The position numbers and the translations under genes were made by a program. Positions 44,747 to 55,186 of a stretch of DNA of 64,000 bases are shown in pieces. Source of the stretch: Borrelia sp. RT5S (GTDB taxonomy: Bacteria > Spirochaetota > Spirochaetia > Borreliales > Borreliaceae); NCBI RefSeq assembly GCF_021165755.1, contig NZ_CP088936.1, positions 806,001-870,000 on the forward strand. The letters are read 5' to 3'. The notes beneath the pieces are model-generated. The model was not told the DNA's origin. It searched no databases and was given only the letters and a program-made list of their open reading frames with translations. Numbering within the stretch: the first letter of the stretch is position 1; each line of letters starts with the position of its first letter.

Positions 44747-45862
44747 ATGAATTTTTATTTGAATTTTGCCAGTGGAGAAAGGGATTCTAGGCTGGATAAT
44801 ATGATCTCTGTTAGCCATTTTGATTTTAGAAGTAGTTTAAATCTGATGCTTGTAGTTGGGCCTATGGGAAGTGGAAAGACTGAATATGCGGCTAGAATTT
44901 ATAAGGACTCTCTTGTTATTAAGAATAAATCCCTAAAAATATTAAATTCTATAACTAAGGGAAGCAGGAATAGAGCTAATGTATTTTTTATTAGAAATTT
45001 TCTTGATAGGAAAAGGTTTAAGGATTGTCCAGAAAATGGTATTCCTTATAGAGGAGGTGTGGTTGATGGGGTTAGTGGCGTTGGATTCTCGGGTAATTCT
45101 TTTGATGTTGAAAAAATAGTAGAAGATAACTCTCAGTATGGTACTTTTGTTATCGATGAGGCTTGTTTTTATGAAGAACGCTTGGTTTTTGTTTTAAGCA
45201 GGCTTGCGTTGGACTTGGATATTTTATTTGTGTTGCCCACCTTGATTTACAATTTCAGAAAAGAGATTTTTAATAATACTGCTAAACTCTTGATAGAATA
45301 TTCGGATAAAGTTTGTCGTATTGGTGCTTATTGTGAACATGATAGCTGCATGGATGAGTCTTTTTTAACATATAGATATTATTTTTACGAGGGACAAGAA
45401 ATAGCAGCTCCTTACTTTGATCCCTTGTTGATCGTTGGGGGGGATGGGATTGTTGAGTCTGCTATTTATCCGAATTATGCTGCAAGATGTTCTAAGCACC
45501 ATTATCTTGTGGGTAGAGAATATTTTTTCACTGTTCTTAAACCTTTTGCCTTGCTATATGTTCAAGGTGATAAGGAATTATTTGAGAGAGAAATATTGTG
45601 TTTAAATAGTGGTAAATGCAGCTCAACTTTTGAAAGTTCTCTTTCAACCGAGTCCAGGGGGAAATGTGAGATTGAAGTTTTAAATAATTTATTTAAACTG
45701 CCTTTTTTGGCCGAAAGAGCTTTAATTACACTCGCATTGGAATATAATATTCTCAGCAGGGACGACTTTAAAGAACTTGTTAGCAAATTTTCTCTTAACA
45801 GGGACTACATTCAAAAGATATTCGTTTCAAAAGATCAAAAAGAAAGTTTTGGGATACCCTAG
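44747..45862 (+). CDS. tdk: thymidine kinase, type II, enlarged
   Basis: Phosphorylates thymidine for dTTP salvage. P-loop GPMGSGKT (about 38-45), Walker-B-like FVIDEACFYEE and zinc cysteines in GAYCEHDSC and YAARCSKHH fit type II kinases. At 371 residues it is nearly twice the usual 190-200; about 130 extra residues follow the kinase core. I choose the ATG at 44747 over GTG 44741, given GGGA about 8 nt upstream. tmk lies just beyond one gene on the other strand. Confidence 0.8.
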   Translation: MNFYLNFASGERDSRLDNMISVSHFDFRSSLNLMLVVGPMGSGKTEYAARIYKDSLVIKNKSLKILNSITKGSRNRANVFFIRNFLDRKRFKDCPENGIPYRGGVVDGVSGVGFSGNSFDVEKIVEDNSQYGTFVIDEACFYEERLVFVLSRLALDLDILFVLPTLIYNFRKEIFNNTAKLLIEYSDKVCRIGAYCEHDSCMDESFLTYRYYFYEGQEIAAPYFDPLLIVGGDGIVESAIYPNYAARCSKHHYLVGREYFFTVLKPFALLYVQGDKELFEREILCLNSGKCSSTFESSLSTESRGKCEIEVLNNLFKLPFLAERALITLALEYNILSRDDFKELVSKFSLNRDYIQKIFVSKDQKESFGIP

Positions 45863-46476
45863 TAGTGATTCGGTCTTTTATTGAAAAAATTCTTTGTTTT
45901 CTCAATACGTGTCAGTTCTTTCTCAATTATATCGAAGTAGTCCAATTCTTTGATTTCAATTCTGTAATGTTCGTCTTCCCAGTTTTCTATTCCATCACTT
46001 TGTATTATGGTAGATTTGTATCCTTTCAATTTCTTATGGAATGTTAAAGCTTCTTTATAATACGAGACAGCTATTTTGTAAAAGTTTGCAGCTTTATTTA
46101 AGTTTTCAAGAATCCCATTCTTTCTTGGAGTTTTGTAAAAATGTACATGTCTTGTGTCAAATAAATCGCCCAGGTACAGATGTTGCTTAACAAGAAGTAG
46201 GTTTACATGCATTTTAAATAGGAGTTTATATTTGTCCCATTCTTCTTTTGTTTCAACTTTTGCTAAAGAATACTGAGGATTTCCAAACGGGAAATCTAAT
46301 GCATTTTTTAGCAAAAATATGTTCCTTTTAAAATTTTGAGGTCTTCTTTTCATTTGTGTATTGAGTGTGACATACCACTGTTCAGCATAGAAAAATTTTG
46401 AGGATGCATTCATATCCACTGTCAAGAACAACGAAGATATAAATAAACATAGGGTAAAAAAATTTTTGCGATACAT
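45859..46476 (-). CDS. exported Borrelia protein of unknown function
   Basis: A 205-residue protein with a signal peptide (FFTLCLFISSLFLTVDMNAS) and a mostly helical, basic mature part (YAEQWYVTLNTQMKRRP; LNKAANFYKIAVSYYKEALTF, which resembles a TPR helix pair). No catalytic motif. It ends by overlapping the tdk stop by 4 bases and lies 26 bp after tmk on the same strand. Confidence 0.7.
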   Translation of the reverse strand: MYRKNFFTLCLFISSLFLTVDMNASSKFFYAEQWYVTLNTQMKRRPQNFKRNIFLLKNALDFPFGNPQYSLAKVETKEEWDKYKLLFKMHVNLLLVKQHLYLGDLFDTRHVHFYKTPRKNGILENLNKAANFYKIAVSYYKEALTFHKKLKGYKSTIIQSDGIENWEDEHYRIEIKELDYFDIIEKELTRIEKTKNFFNKRPNHY

Positions 46477-46502
46477 GATCTCTTCCTTCTGTTTTAATTA
46501 TA

Positions 46503-47111
46503 TTAAAATTTGATTAAATTAAATATTTGTCTTGCCCCTATTTCCAAGTCTTTCTCATCTGAGTTTTTGATGTAGACTACATCGAGCGAGTGCTTGAGAT
46601 CTTTAAGTAGCGCTTCATATCTTTCACTGATATCGTGAAGCTTTTTTGCTTCAAACTCAAAGAGGTCAGGTTGTATTCTGGTTTTTCTAATACGTTCATG
46701 TGCAATCCTAGGATCTGTTTTTATAAAGAAAAGTATTTCGGGTAATGGGAAGTCTTTGTTTAGTTTTTGCCCCAAATCTCCTTGATATGCAATGGATGAG
46801 AATAAATATCTGTCAGTTATTACTTTTGTTTTGGGTTTGGTTAATATTTTTATTATACCGTCTCTTGGATTGTAGAGATGTTCATATCTATCTGCTGTAT
46901 ACAGGTGTGCTAGTGATATTTCTTGCAGTGGGTTTTTAAAATTGGATAATTGTTTCCTGATAAATTCTCCAATTACTCCTTCTGAAGGTTCTTTTGTGAA
47001 ATGGTATTTTAATTTGCTATTACAAAGTTCTTGTAACCTCTGGATCATAGTTGTCTTCCCGCTACCATCGATACCTTCTACGCAATAAAAGTTTTTCAAA
47101 ACCCTACTCAC
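46503..47111 (-). CDS. tmk: thymidylate kinase
   Basis: Converts dTMP to dTDP. P-loop VEGIDGSGKTTMI, DRYLFSSIAYQG and the lid segment follow the TMPK pattern. Length 202. I keep the GTG start at 47111; a TTG seven codons later is possible. Together with thymidine kinase it completes thymidine salvage. Confidence 0.94.
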   Translation of the reverse strand: MSRVLKNFYCVEGIDGSGKTTMIQRLQELCNSKLKYHFTKEPSEGVIGEFIRKQLSNFKNPLQEISLAHLYTADRYEHLYNPRDGIIKILTKPKTKVITDRYLFSSIAYQGDLGQKLNKDFPLPEILFFIKTDPRIAHERIRKTRIQPDLFEFEAKKLHDISERYEALLKDLKHSLDVVYIKNSDEKDLEIGARQIFNLIKF

Positions 47112-47164
47112 AAATGCTTGTCTCCCTAGATGTTTTTAAACAATTAGATATCAGTGAATTATTA

Positions 47165-47170
47165 TATAAT
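47165..47170 (+). promoter_or_regulatory. -10 box of tamB
   Basis: TATAAT at 47165-47170, with only a weak -35. It would start transcription within about 10 nt of the tamB ATG at 47186, leaving little room for a leader. No Shine-Dalgarno is seen. Confidence 0.45.
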
Positions 47171-47185
47171 ATACACTATAAACAT

Positions 47186-50100
47186 ATGAATTTATTTTTT
47201 GTAAGAAGTAGGGTTCCTTTAACGTTTTTTTGCTCAGTTTTGGCTTTTATATCCATTCTTGTAGTTTTTGTTTTATTTATTCAGGTGCAAGTTTATTCTG
47301 CAAGATATTTAGTCATAGGCTATCTTGAATCGAAAACGGGATTTAAAATAAAATACGAGCGAATTGCACCATATTTTTTCTCTTCAATAAAGATAGATAA
47401 CCTGGAATTGAGTTTAAATGACCAAGAAAAAGTATTGATGAGTACGGTTAAGATAAATTTGGACTTGTTTAAACTCCTATTAGGAGATAAAAACATTATT
47501 TTAAATATTTTTGTGCAAGGTAGTACTCTAAATTTTGATTTAAATGATTTAAATCTTTTACAATCCCTAAGTTCAAGTTCTGACAAGTTTGAACTAGGTG
47601 ATGATAAATTCAATAACCACGCAATCATCGGTAAAATGTCTGATTATCTGGACAAGCTTCATATTAATTTGGAAGATATCAGTATCAATCTTAAATTGGG
47701 CCCAGGTAATTTGTTAGAATTTAAGGTCAAGAATTTTGGATTGAAAACCATCGATGATGATTTTTTATTTAGCTCTATTGTTGATTTTAGTTCTTCTGCA
47801 GATTTTAAGAAAGATGTTAGCAATAAAAACTCTTTGGATTCAACATTTTATTTTGAAGGTAAATTTAAAAAGGGGCTTGAAGATGGGTATGTCAATGTCA
47901 GTTTTTTGGAATTCAATGCAGGTTATTTTTCTCTACTTGAGCAGGGTTTTCAAATAAATTATTCGAAGGGAAATCTTGAAGTTTTTAATCTCAGAAGAGA
48001 AAATTTGGATTTTAATTTAAGCTATGATGTTAATAAAAATTTTTTAAGATTGGATGCTCTATTCTTTGATATCAATCTTTTAAACTGGATAAGACTTAAT
48101 GAAGATTTTAATGTTTATAAAGATTATTTCGACATAGCTCTAAATGGACAATTGGCATTTTCTTACGATTTTCAAGATGAAGATTTAAGATATTCGTTTT
48201 TGCTAAATTCATCCTCAAAAGACAGCACAATAAACAAAGAGATCCAAGGAATAAGGGTACAACTTAAAGGTAATAATAAAATTGCTAAAATACAGAATGT
48301 TTTCTTAAAGCTTAAGAGAGGGTTTATTAATTATAAGGGCTACTATTCGCTAGAGGATTTATTGCCGATAGGAAGGCTTGATTTTAGGTCTGCAAGAGTA
48401 CTAAATTTTAGAGATATTAATGGATATTTGGATTTTAGTAAAGAGAATAGAAATTTTTTGGTAAAGTCTGATAATTTTAAAATTGGTAGACTTGAAGTTC
48501 AAAACTTAAGCTTTAAAACGAGTTTCTCTGAAGATAAAACTTATGTTAATTATTTACTGAATTTTAAAAATAACAAATCTATGGTTCTGCTAAAAGGAGA
48601 TTTTGATAAAGAAAATTTTAGATTTAATTTGGGTATTAAAGAATTTCCTTTGCTTTTCCTAAATGACGTCCTTCCAGAATCTGTGGTTACTAAATTTATT
48701 CCCGAGCACTTATTATCGGGTAAGTATTTTAACTTAACTTCAGATTTTTATTTAAACACCCTGAGTTATGATAAGTCTAGACTGAATGGTCTTAATTTTT
48801 CTATAGCTTCAAAATTGGATGATTTTAATTTGATGTTTGATGCTAGTGGGGAGAAGGGTGTTTATAAGATAAGGAACTTTACCTACAAGAGTGGCGATTA
48901 TAGTATAAATTCTGTTTTTTTAATACATTTGCTTGACGACAGATTAAGGCTCACTACGGATTTTAGTTATTTGAACAAGAGTTATCCTTTGTATCTCGAA
49001 TTTAATTTTAAAGATAAGAATGTTAATCTTGAATTTTCGTCTAAGGCGAAGGCCAATTTAAATTATGCTAATTCAATGATAACTTATTCTTTAAATATTG
49101 ATGATTTTCGTTTCCATAATAAAAACTTTGATGTTTTATTAAATATTAATTCTTATGGTAATTATGAGAAAATCAACGATGATTTAAGTTTTGTAATCAA
49201 TAAGTTTAGATTGGATAAGATTTCTAATAATCCGGCTTATAATCTTAATTTTAGCTTTAAGGGTTTATATAAGAATAAAGAGATTAATCTTTCAAATATT
49301 AGATTTGTAAATAAATACTCAAATTTACAAGGACAGGGGTATTTTAATTTAAGTAATAAGCTCGGCGGTGAGATAAACTTATTCTCAAACGTAAGCACGG
49401 AGCGTTATTTTTTAGGAATTAATTCTAATGAAGATGGTAATTATGTTTTGGGAAGATTTCAGGGGTTGGATTTTGATAATTTTAAGTTTCTATCTTTCTT
49501 GAATGGCAAAGCTAATGGTAATTTTATTCTTAATTTTAAAGAAAATGATTTGTTTAATTATTCCCTTAACGCATATCTTGAAACAGATGGAATGTCTTTA
49601 ATAGGTATTCCTACGTATTTTTCTTTTAAGCTGGGATTAGTCGATAACAATCTTAATATCTATAACATAAAGGCAATGCAGGACAAAAGAGAGATTCTTG
49701 CGGGTAGTTTTAGATATGATATTAAAAATTCTATCGGAGTTTCTAATTTAAATATTGATAGTGATCTTTTCTCTTCAAGAATTGACGCAAGTTTTCAAAA
49801 GTTTGAAAATAAGGAAAAGGAAGATCTTGGTATTTTAAAGCGAGAAACTGAAGGAGAAGTTTCCTTCAGAGATTTAAGATATAAGGACAATAATCTTTCC
49901 AATCTTACGATTGAATTTAGAGATAATCCTGAAAAATTTAGTGCTTTATCAATTGAATATGATCTTATTAATGTTTTGTATGAATATGCTGATGGTAATT
50001 TTAATATTAAGATTGGTGATTATCTGCCTCTCAGTTTTGATGCATCGGGTAAAATTTTGAAGAATGAAATTAACGGGATTATTCAGGATATTAAATTTAA

Positions 50101-51577
50101 TTCAGAGTTAATTACAAAAGATTTTCTAAATTCAGAAGCTCTTTTTAATATTGAGGAACATTTTGTTTTGCATGATATCAAGTTAGGGGGTGAGTTGAGT
50201 ATTGATGGTGATTTGTATAACCCAAATCTTAATGGAGAGATTAATATATTGAGTGGGTCAATTAGTACTGAATATCTGAAATCCTCTAGACAGCATGGGA
50301 AGAGTAGAATTTTGGAATTAGTTAATGTACCTGTCCTGATTCAAGATAATAAGCTTATTTTAGATAATAGCTTTAATTTAGGCTATTATTCAGATCTTAA
50401 CGTTTCTGCTAGTCTTAATCTTAATTTTTTAAGTGATACTATTGTCGATTATTACAAGGTAGATATTGATGTTCCTAGTGATTCTGGAGTCCCTATTAAA
50501 TTTGACAAAGTAACTATAAATTTTATTGGCTATGCCTCGGGCAATTTTTTTATTGAAGGTAATGCCGAAGAGATTGTGTTTAGCGGAGATTTAAATATTG
50601 CAAACTCTTGGGTTTACTTGCTTGAGAATTCGATTTTTGATTTTTTAATGAATCCTTTTAAGAGAAAGAAAGGCTCTAAAACGGAGGACATTAATTCTGA
50701 AGATTTTGCTATTGTTACAGATCTTAAGATCAATTTTGACAGCAATGTTGCTTTTCATTGGCCAGATAACAAGATTTCGTTTTTAAATGTCACTGTCGCT
50801 AAAGGAAATGAATTAATCATTAAGTCTGACACTAGAACAGATGATTTCATACTTAAGGGAGATTTAAATATAGCAAGCGGGTCTGTTAATTATAATAACA
50901 AGAAATTTGTGTTTAAAGGAGGTTCATATATCTCTTTTAATGAAAATAAGGCCAAATTTGATCCATGGGTAAGAATTGAAGCGACAAACACAATTAAGGA
51001 TGGCAGTGAAAAATTGCTTGTGACTATGGGTATGGATGGTCCTTTAAGTTTGTGGGATTTTAGATTTGTATCCTATCCCGTTCGAACCGAACAAGAGATA
51101 AAATATCTTTTGTCAAGTTCAATAATTGGAAGTGAACATGGATTGCGGTCTGCGGGCACCAATACGGCCGAGATTGCAATCGGATTGGCTAATGATATTC
51201 TTGTGGATTTGGTAGTACAGCCTATTGAAGATTATGCTCGTTCTGTATTAAAATTAGACCTGTTGAGTATAAAGACGGATATATTGAGGAATGTTATTGG
51301 TATATCGGGGAATCCAACTTTTGCGAGCTTTCTTGATAATACAAGCGTTGAGGTGGGTAAATATTTCTCTAATGGTGTTTTTGGTAAGGCGGGTTTTGGG
51401 TTTTTAAAAGAGCAAACCACGCCTTTCTCTCAGAATTTGAACTTTAATGTCAATTTTGGTATTGAGCTTGATTCGCCGTTTTTCTTTGTTGATTATGTTT
51501 TTGATTATGATCTCACTAAAAATGGCCTACACGGTATAGGAAATAACATATCTATTTCTTGGAAATTTAAGTATTGA
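47186..51577 (+). CDS. tamB: TamB, inner-membrane translocation/lipid-transport protein
   Basis: A 1463-residue protein of the AsmA/TamB class. An N-terminal membrane helix (VPLTFFCSVLAFISILVVFVLFI) is followed by long stretches of beta repeats and a C-terminal DUF490 domain (about 1150-1463) ending in IGNNISISWKFKY. In Borrelia, TamB interacts with BamA, the next gene. The ATG at 47186 is preferred over an upstream start at 47051 that overlaps tmk and adds 45 non-hydrophobic residues. Confidence 0.93.
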   Translation: MNLFFVRSRVPLTFFCSVLAFISILVVFVLFIQVQVYSARYLVIGYLESKTGFKIKYERIAPYFFSSIKIDNLELSLNDQEKVLMSTVKINLDLFKLLLGDKNIILNIFVQGSTLNFDLNDLNLLQSLSSSSDKFELGDDKFNNHAIIGKMSDYLDKLHINLEDISINLKLGPGNLLEFKVKNFGLKTIDDDFLFSSIVDFSSSADFKKDVSNKNSLDSTFYFEGKFKKGLEDGYVNVSFLEFNAGYFSLLEQGFQINYSKGNLEVFNLRRENLDFNLSYDVNKNFLRLDALFFDINLLNWIRLNEDFNVYKDYFDIALNGQLAFSYDFQDEDLRYSFLLNSSSKDSTINKEIQGIRVQLKGNNKIAKIQNVFLKLKRGFINYKGYYSLEDLLPIGRLDFRSARVLNFRDINGYLDFSKENRNFLVKSDNFKIGRLEVQNLSFKTSFSEDKTYVNYLLNFKNNKSMVLLKGDFDKENFRFNLGIKEFPLLFLNDVLPESVVTKFIPEHLLSGKYFNLTSDFYLNTLSYDKSRLNGLNFSIASKLDDFNLMFDASGEKGVYKIRNFTYKSGDYSINSVFLIHLLDDRLRLTTDFSYLNKSYPLYLEFNFKDKNVNLEFSSKAKANLNYANSMITYSLNIDDFRFHNKNFDVLLNINSYGNYEKINDDLSFVINKFRLDKISNNPAYNLNFSFKGLYKNKEINLSNIRFVNKYSNLQGQGYFNLSNKLGGEINLFSNVSTERYFLGINSNEDGNYVLGRFQGLDFDNFKFLSFLNGKANGNFILNFKENDLFNYSLNAYLETDGMSLIGIPTYFSFKLGLVDNNLNIYNIKAMQDKREILAGSFRYDIKNSIGVSNLNIDSDLFSSRIDASFQKFENKEKEDLGILKRETEGEVSFRDLRYKDNNLSNLTIEFRDNPEKFSALSIEYDLINVLYEYADGNFNIKIGDYLPLSFDASGKILKNEINGIIQDIKFNSELITKDFLNSEALFNIEEHFVLHDIKLGGELSIDGDLYNPNLNGEINILSGSISTEYLKSSRQHGKSRILELVNVPVLIQDNKLILDNSFNLGYYSDLNVSASLNLNFLSDTIVDYYKVDIDVPSDSGVPIKFDKVTINFIGYASGNFFIEGNAEEIVFSGDLNIANSWVYLLENSIFDFLMNPFKRKKGSKTEDINSEDFAIVTDLKINFDSNVAFHWPDNKISFLNVTVAKGNELIIKSDTRTDDFILKGDLNIASGSVNYNNKKFVFKGGSYISFNENKAKFDPWVRIEATNTIKDGSEKLLVTMGMDGPLSLWDFRFVSYPVRTEQEIKYLLSSSIIGSEHGLRSAGTNTAEIAIGLANDILVDLVVQPIEDYARSVLKLDLLSIKTDILRNVIGISGNPTFASFLDNTSVEVGKYFSNGVFGKAGFGFLKEQTTPFSQNLNFNVNFGIELDSPFFFVDYVFDYDLTKNGLHGIGNNISISWKFKY

Positions 51578-51594
51578 GTGCTGAGGGGTTTTGG

Positions 51595-54054
51595 ATGAGG
51601 TCTTTTAAGTTTTTAGTTTTTGTGTTTTTTTTTGTGTTTTCAATTAATCTGGGTTATTCTCAGGTTAATTACGAGGGGAAGACGATAAAAAGTATTGATT
51701 TTGACGGACTTAAAAATATAAATAAAAGGAACCTTGCCTTTATTTTAAATTCTTACCTAGGACAAGTTTATTCTAATGAAGTTTTTGACAGATTACAAGT
51801 TGATCTATATGCTCTTGATTATTTTGATGGGCTTATTAGGCCCGAGTTTAAAGTAGAGGACGATAAGCTTCTTATTACATTTTTTGTAAAAGAAAAATCT
51901 CTAGTAAAGACTATTTCTTTTGTTGATAATAGTAAAGTTTTTTGGAATAGTGAGCTGCGTGATAAGGCAAATATTAAGATAAATGAGTCTTTAAATCTTT
52001 CAAATGTTAAAAGAGGTGTTGTTCAGCTTGAAGAGATGTATAGAGAAGCTGGATATCTTGATGTTTCCGTTAAATATGAGACTAAGGAAGAGAACAATCT
52101 AGTAGATATTGTGTTTGAAATAAACGCAGGACCTAAATATGTTGTTAAAGAGGTTGCTTTTGAGGGAAATTTAAACTTCAAGGGCAGCACGCTCAGGAAA
52201 TATTTAGCATCAAGAACAGCGTCTTTATTTTCTGATGGAAAGTATTTAAGGTCAAATGTTGATAAGGACAAGATTCAGCTTGAGTCTTTTTATAAGAATA
52301 GTGGATATATTAATGTTAAGGTTGTAAACAGCACTGTGGATATACGAGAGCCTAGTGATCCTGATAGACCGGAAAAGGAAGTTTTTTTGAAATACTTTAT
52401 TTCAGAGGGTGACGTTTTTAAATTTGGCAAACTTGAGATTTCTGGCAATTTGGTTTTCAGCTTAGAAGAGCTGCAGGCTTTAGTCACCCTTAAGGAAGGG
52501 GACATTTTCAATGATTCAAAATTTGAGCAGGATTTTTCAAAAATTCGAGAAAAATATTACGCGGATGGATATATATTTACAGAAATTGTGCCTTCTAGGG
52601 CAATGAGAGGGGAATTTGTAGATTATTTAATTAAGATAGTAGAAAAAGACAAGGCCCATATTGAGTCTATTACTGTTTCGGGTAATAAGAAAACAGCTTC
52701 TCATGTAATACTTAGAGAAATACCTTTAATGGAGGGTGATGTTTTTAGTTTGGAAAAATTTAGAATGGGCATGTTTAACTTGCAAAGACTTGGTTATTTT
52801 GGAAATGTTGTTCCTGATATTGCACAGAGTAATATTGATGGTTTGATGAAGATAAATTTTTCCGTTGAGGAGAGAGAAACGGCAAGCTTTAGGTTTGGTA
52901 TGAATTTTGGTGGATTTAGTAATTCTTGGTTTCCGTTTTCGTTGTTTGGGCAATGGGAACAATCTAATTTTTTAGGGGAAGGATATTCTTTATCTACAAA
53001 ACTTAATCTTGCTTTCTCAGAACAGAGTTTGAGGCTGTCATTTGAAGATTATTGGTTTATGCAGACTAGATGGACTGTGGGAGGATTTCTTGATTTTTCT
53101 CATTCTATAAATACGGCCTATCAGGATATTAATGGTCCTATTTTTACAGGCAAAAAGGAAGTACCAGATCCTTTTGAAAGTTGGGAAGAGTATCATAATG
53201 CGAAGAATTTTTCAGACTTTAATACTATGAATTATTCTTTGATTAAATTGAGTTTAGCTTTTGTTACTGGATATACTTTTTCTAATTACCTTGGGAAGCA
53301 AACATTTACTGGGACTGTGCAATCTGCTCTTAAATATGTGCATTATGACAATAGTGTTAATAGACCTTCAAGCTATTATTTAAGAGATAACTATCATACT
53401 ATTAGGTTTGAGAATTCTCTTGGTTTAGGTGTAGCGTGGGATACAAGAAACTCTCAATCTTTATCTAATAATGGGTTTTTGCTTAAGCAGCATTTTGATT
53501 TTTTTGGTGGGTTTTTATTTGGCCAGAGCCATTTTACCAAAGCTACTACTACCTTTGAAAGGTATATTTCTCTTTTAGGATATCAAGATGTTTTTACTCC
53601 CTTTTTTGACTTAATCTTGACTCTAAGAAGTGTTTATACGAATATTTTACCGCCTCTTGGAAACAGTTTTGAAGTGGAGATACAGCCACATCATTTCATA
53701 ACTATTAGTGAAAACTTTATGATAGCTAGAGGATGGGGAACTTTAAAAAATATTTATAGTTCATTTGTTAATACTATTCAATTATCAATGCCCTTGATTA
53801 AAAATATTTTAGTTTGGGATGCTTTGTTCCTAGATATAGCGGCTTATTCTTTGGAAGAGAAAGAAAATGCTTTATTTGTTCCATTTGGTAGTTTTATGTT
53901 TAGTTGGGGATTTGGAGTTAGAAGTTTATTGCCACAGTTGCCCTTATCTTTAGTTGTAGCCTACCCGTTTTATTTTGATAATACGGGAGTTAATAAGCAT
54001 TACAATTACTATGCAGGGTTTAAATTTTTCTTAGCAATTGATATGAGATATTGA
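51595..54054 (+). CDS. bamA: BamA, outer-membrane beta-barrel assembly protein
   Basis: Core of the BAM complex. A signal peptide (FKFLVFVFFFVFSINLGYSQ) is followed by five POTRA domains (about 25-420) and a C-terminal 16-strand barrel with RGWGTLKN…and VRSLLPQLPLSLVVAYPF, ending in aromatic FFLAIDMRY. The ATG at 51595 has GAGGGG 6 nt upstream; the TTG at 51574 lies before it. Coupled closely to tamB and followed by skp. Confidence 0.96.
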   Translation: MRSFKFLVFVFFFVFSINLGYSQVNYEGKTIKSIDFDGLKNINKRNLAFILNSYLGQVYSNEVFDRLQVDLYALDYFDGLIRPEFKVEDDKLLITFFVKEKSLVKTISFVDNSKVFWNSELRDKANIKINESLNLSNVKRGVVQLEEMYREAGYLDVSVKYETKEENNLVDIVFEINAGPKYVVKEVAFEGNLNFKGSTLRKYLASRTASLFSDGKYLRSNVDKDKIQLESFYKNSGYINVKVVNSTVDIREPSDPDRPEKEVFLKYFISEGDVFKFGKLEISGNLVFSLEELQALVTLKEGDIFNDSKFEQDFSKIREKYYADGYIFTEIVPSRAMRGEFVDYLIKIVEKDKAHIESITVSGNKKTASHVILREIPLMEGDVFSLEKFRMGMFNLQRLGYFGNVVPDIAQSNIDGLMKINFSVEERETASFRFGMNFGGFSNSWFPFSLFGQWEQSNFLGEGYSLSTKLNLAFSEQSLRLSFEDYWFMQTRWTVGGFLDFSHSINTAYQDINGPIFTGKKEVPDPFESWEEYHNAKNFSDFNTMNYSLIKLSLAFVTGYTFSNYLGKQTFTGTVQSALKYVHYDNSVNRPSSYYLRDNYHTIRFENSLGLGVAWDTRNSQSLSNNGFLLKQHFDFFGGFLFGQSHFTKATTTFERYISLLGYQDVFTPFFDLILTLRSVYTNILPPLGNSFEVEIQPHHFITISENFMIARGWGTLKNIYSSFVNTIQLSMPLIKNILVWDALFLDIAAYSLEEKENALFVPFGSFMFSWGFGVRSLLPQLPLSLVVAYPFYFDNTGVNKHYNYYAGFKFFLAIDMRY

Positions 54055-54086
54055 TACAATTGTTTTTGTCTTTATAAGGGGAAGAT

Positions 54087-54605
54087 ATGTCTTTGATGGT
54101 TCTTTTGATGGTGTATTTATTTCAATTGAATATTTTTGCGATAGATGTTACAAAGGTGGGGGTTGTGGATTTTGAGAGGATCATAATTGAATTTTTAAAC
54201 CCACAGTTAAAATCTAATCTTGAGCAATTGAGGAAACATTATCAAGAAAAAATAGATGTTTTAAATGCTGAGATTAAAGATTTAAGGAGAATGTATGATG
54301 GAGCTGTTAGTGCTCATGATTTAGATAGTGCAAGGACTTATGGGAATCAATATAATTTAAAGATAGATGAACTTAAAAAGCTTACAACTTTAGCAAAAAG
54401 TAATCTTGACCAGCAAAAACAGATTAATATAAACAGCATAAATAGCGATGGGGTACTGTGGAGTAAGATACTCAACGGTGTTCAGTATGTTGCGGAGACT
54501 AATGGTGTTTCTTTGGTTATGAAAAAGGACAGTCCTTACATACTTTATTATAACAGCACCGTCGATATGACAGAAGATGTGATCAAACATTTAAACAAAC
54601 AATAA
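54087..54605 (+). CDS. skp: Skp/OmpH-type periplasmic chaperone
   Basis: A 172-residue exported protein with signal peptide (LMVLLMVYLFQLNIFA), then VGVVDFERIIIEFLNP and a coiled coil (LEQLRKHYQEKIDVLNAEIKDLRR) that forms the Skp tentacles. It should hold unfolded outer-membrane proteins on the way to BamA. GGGG precedes the ATG. Confidence 0.87.
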   Translation: MSLMVLLMVYLFQLNIFAIDVTKVGVVDFERIIIEFLNPQLKSNLEQLRKHYQEKIDVLNAEIKDLRRMYDGAVSAHDLDSARTYGNQYNLKIDELKKLTTLAKSNLDQQKQININSINSDGVLWSKILNGVQYVAETNGVSLVMKKDSPYILYYNSTVDMTEDVIKHLNKQ

Positions 54606-54625
54606 AAAGTGTCCCTTATTAAGGT

Positions 54626-55135
54626 TTAACGGTTATGACTTTCCTTTTTTAGTCTTTTAAGCAAACCGCAAAATTCTTTTTTGTTGGCTTTATTGATATT
54701 TGACAGTAGGACATGTGATTTTAATATTGATTTTAATATTTGATTTTTCTCTTCGCTATAACAAAAAAATTCTTTCATCTTGCTTTTTTTCAAGTTCTCT
54801 TCTCTATTTTCTATCTTTAATACCTTTTCAAGGCCAAGAGATTCTAAATTCTTAAGAACTTCTTTGCTAGGATTTATAACCTTAAAATTTTTTCCCAATT
54901 TATTGCTCTTGTTCTTAACATGAACCAAAGTTCCCATAAAAGTCGAGTCTAAATACTGTGTCTCCGACAAATCCAGATACAGTGTCCAGATCCCGCTATT
55001 GTTCAGCAACACATCTTCAACTAACGACTTAAAGCCGACCCCATGCAACGCAGTAAATCTATTAATCAACTTTATAAAAACAGAGGAATCCTCGAGCAAA
55101 TAAAAAACACCACTCTCGAGAGTATTTTCTTTCAT
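54626..55135 (-). CDS. STAS-domain protein (anti-sigma-antagonist-like)
   Basis: A 169-residue cytoplasmic protein. Residues about 15-105 form a STAS domain: LYLDLSETQYLDSTFMGTLVHVKNKSNKLGKNFKVINPSKEVLKNLESLGL. The usual phosphorylated serine position is occupied by a serine or threonine in LDSTFMG. The tail is lysine-rich. No anti-sigma kinase is nearby, so its partner is unknown. Confidence 0.82.
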   Translation of the reverse strand: MKENTLESGVFYLLEDSSVFIKLINRFTALHGVGFKSLVEDVLLNNSGIWTLYLDLSETQYLDSTFMGTLVHVKNKSNKLGKNFKVINPSKEVLKNLESLGLEKVLKIENREENLKKSKMKEFFCYSEEKNQILKSILKSHVLLSNINKANKKEFCGLLKRLKKESHNR

Positions 55136-55157
55136 ATTTCATTCTTCTTCACCGACA

Positions 55158-55186
55158 AGTATATTGTAAAGTTTCAATAATATCAA
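55158..55186 (-). promoter_or_regulatory. promoter of the STAS gene
   Basis: Minus strand TTGATA (55186-55181), 17-nt spacer, TATACT (55163-55158). It overlaps the divergent mutS promoter. Confidence 0.65.
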
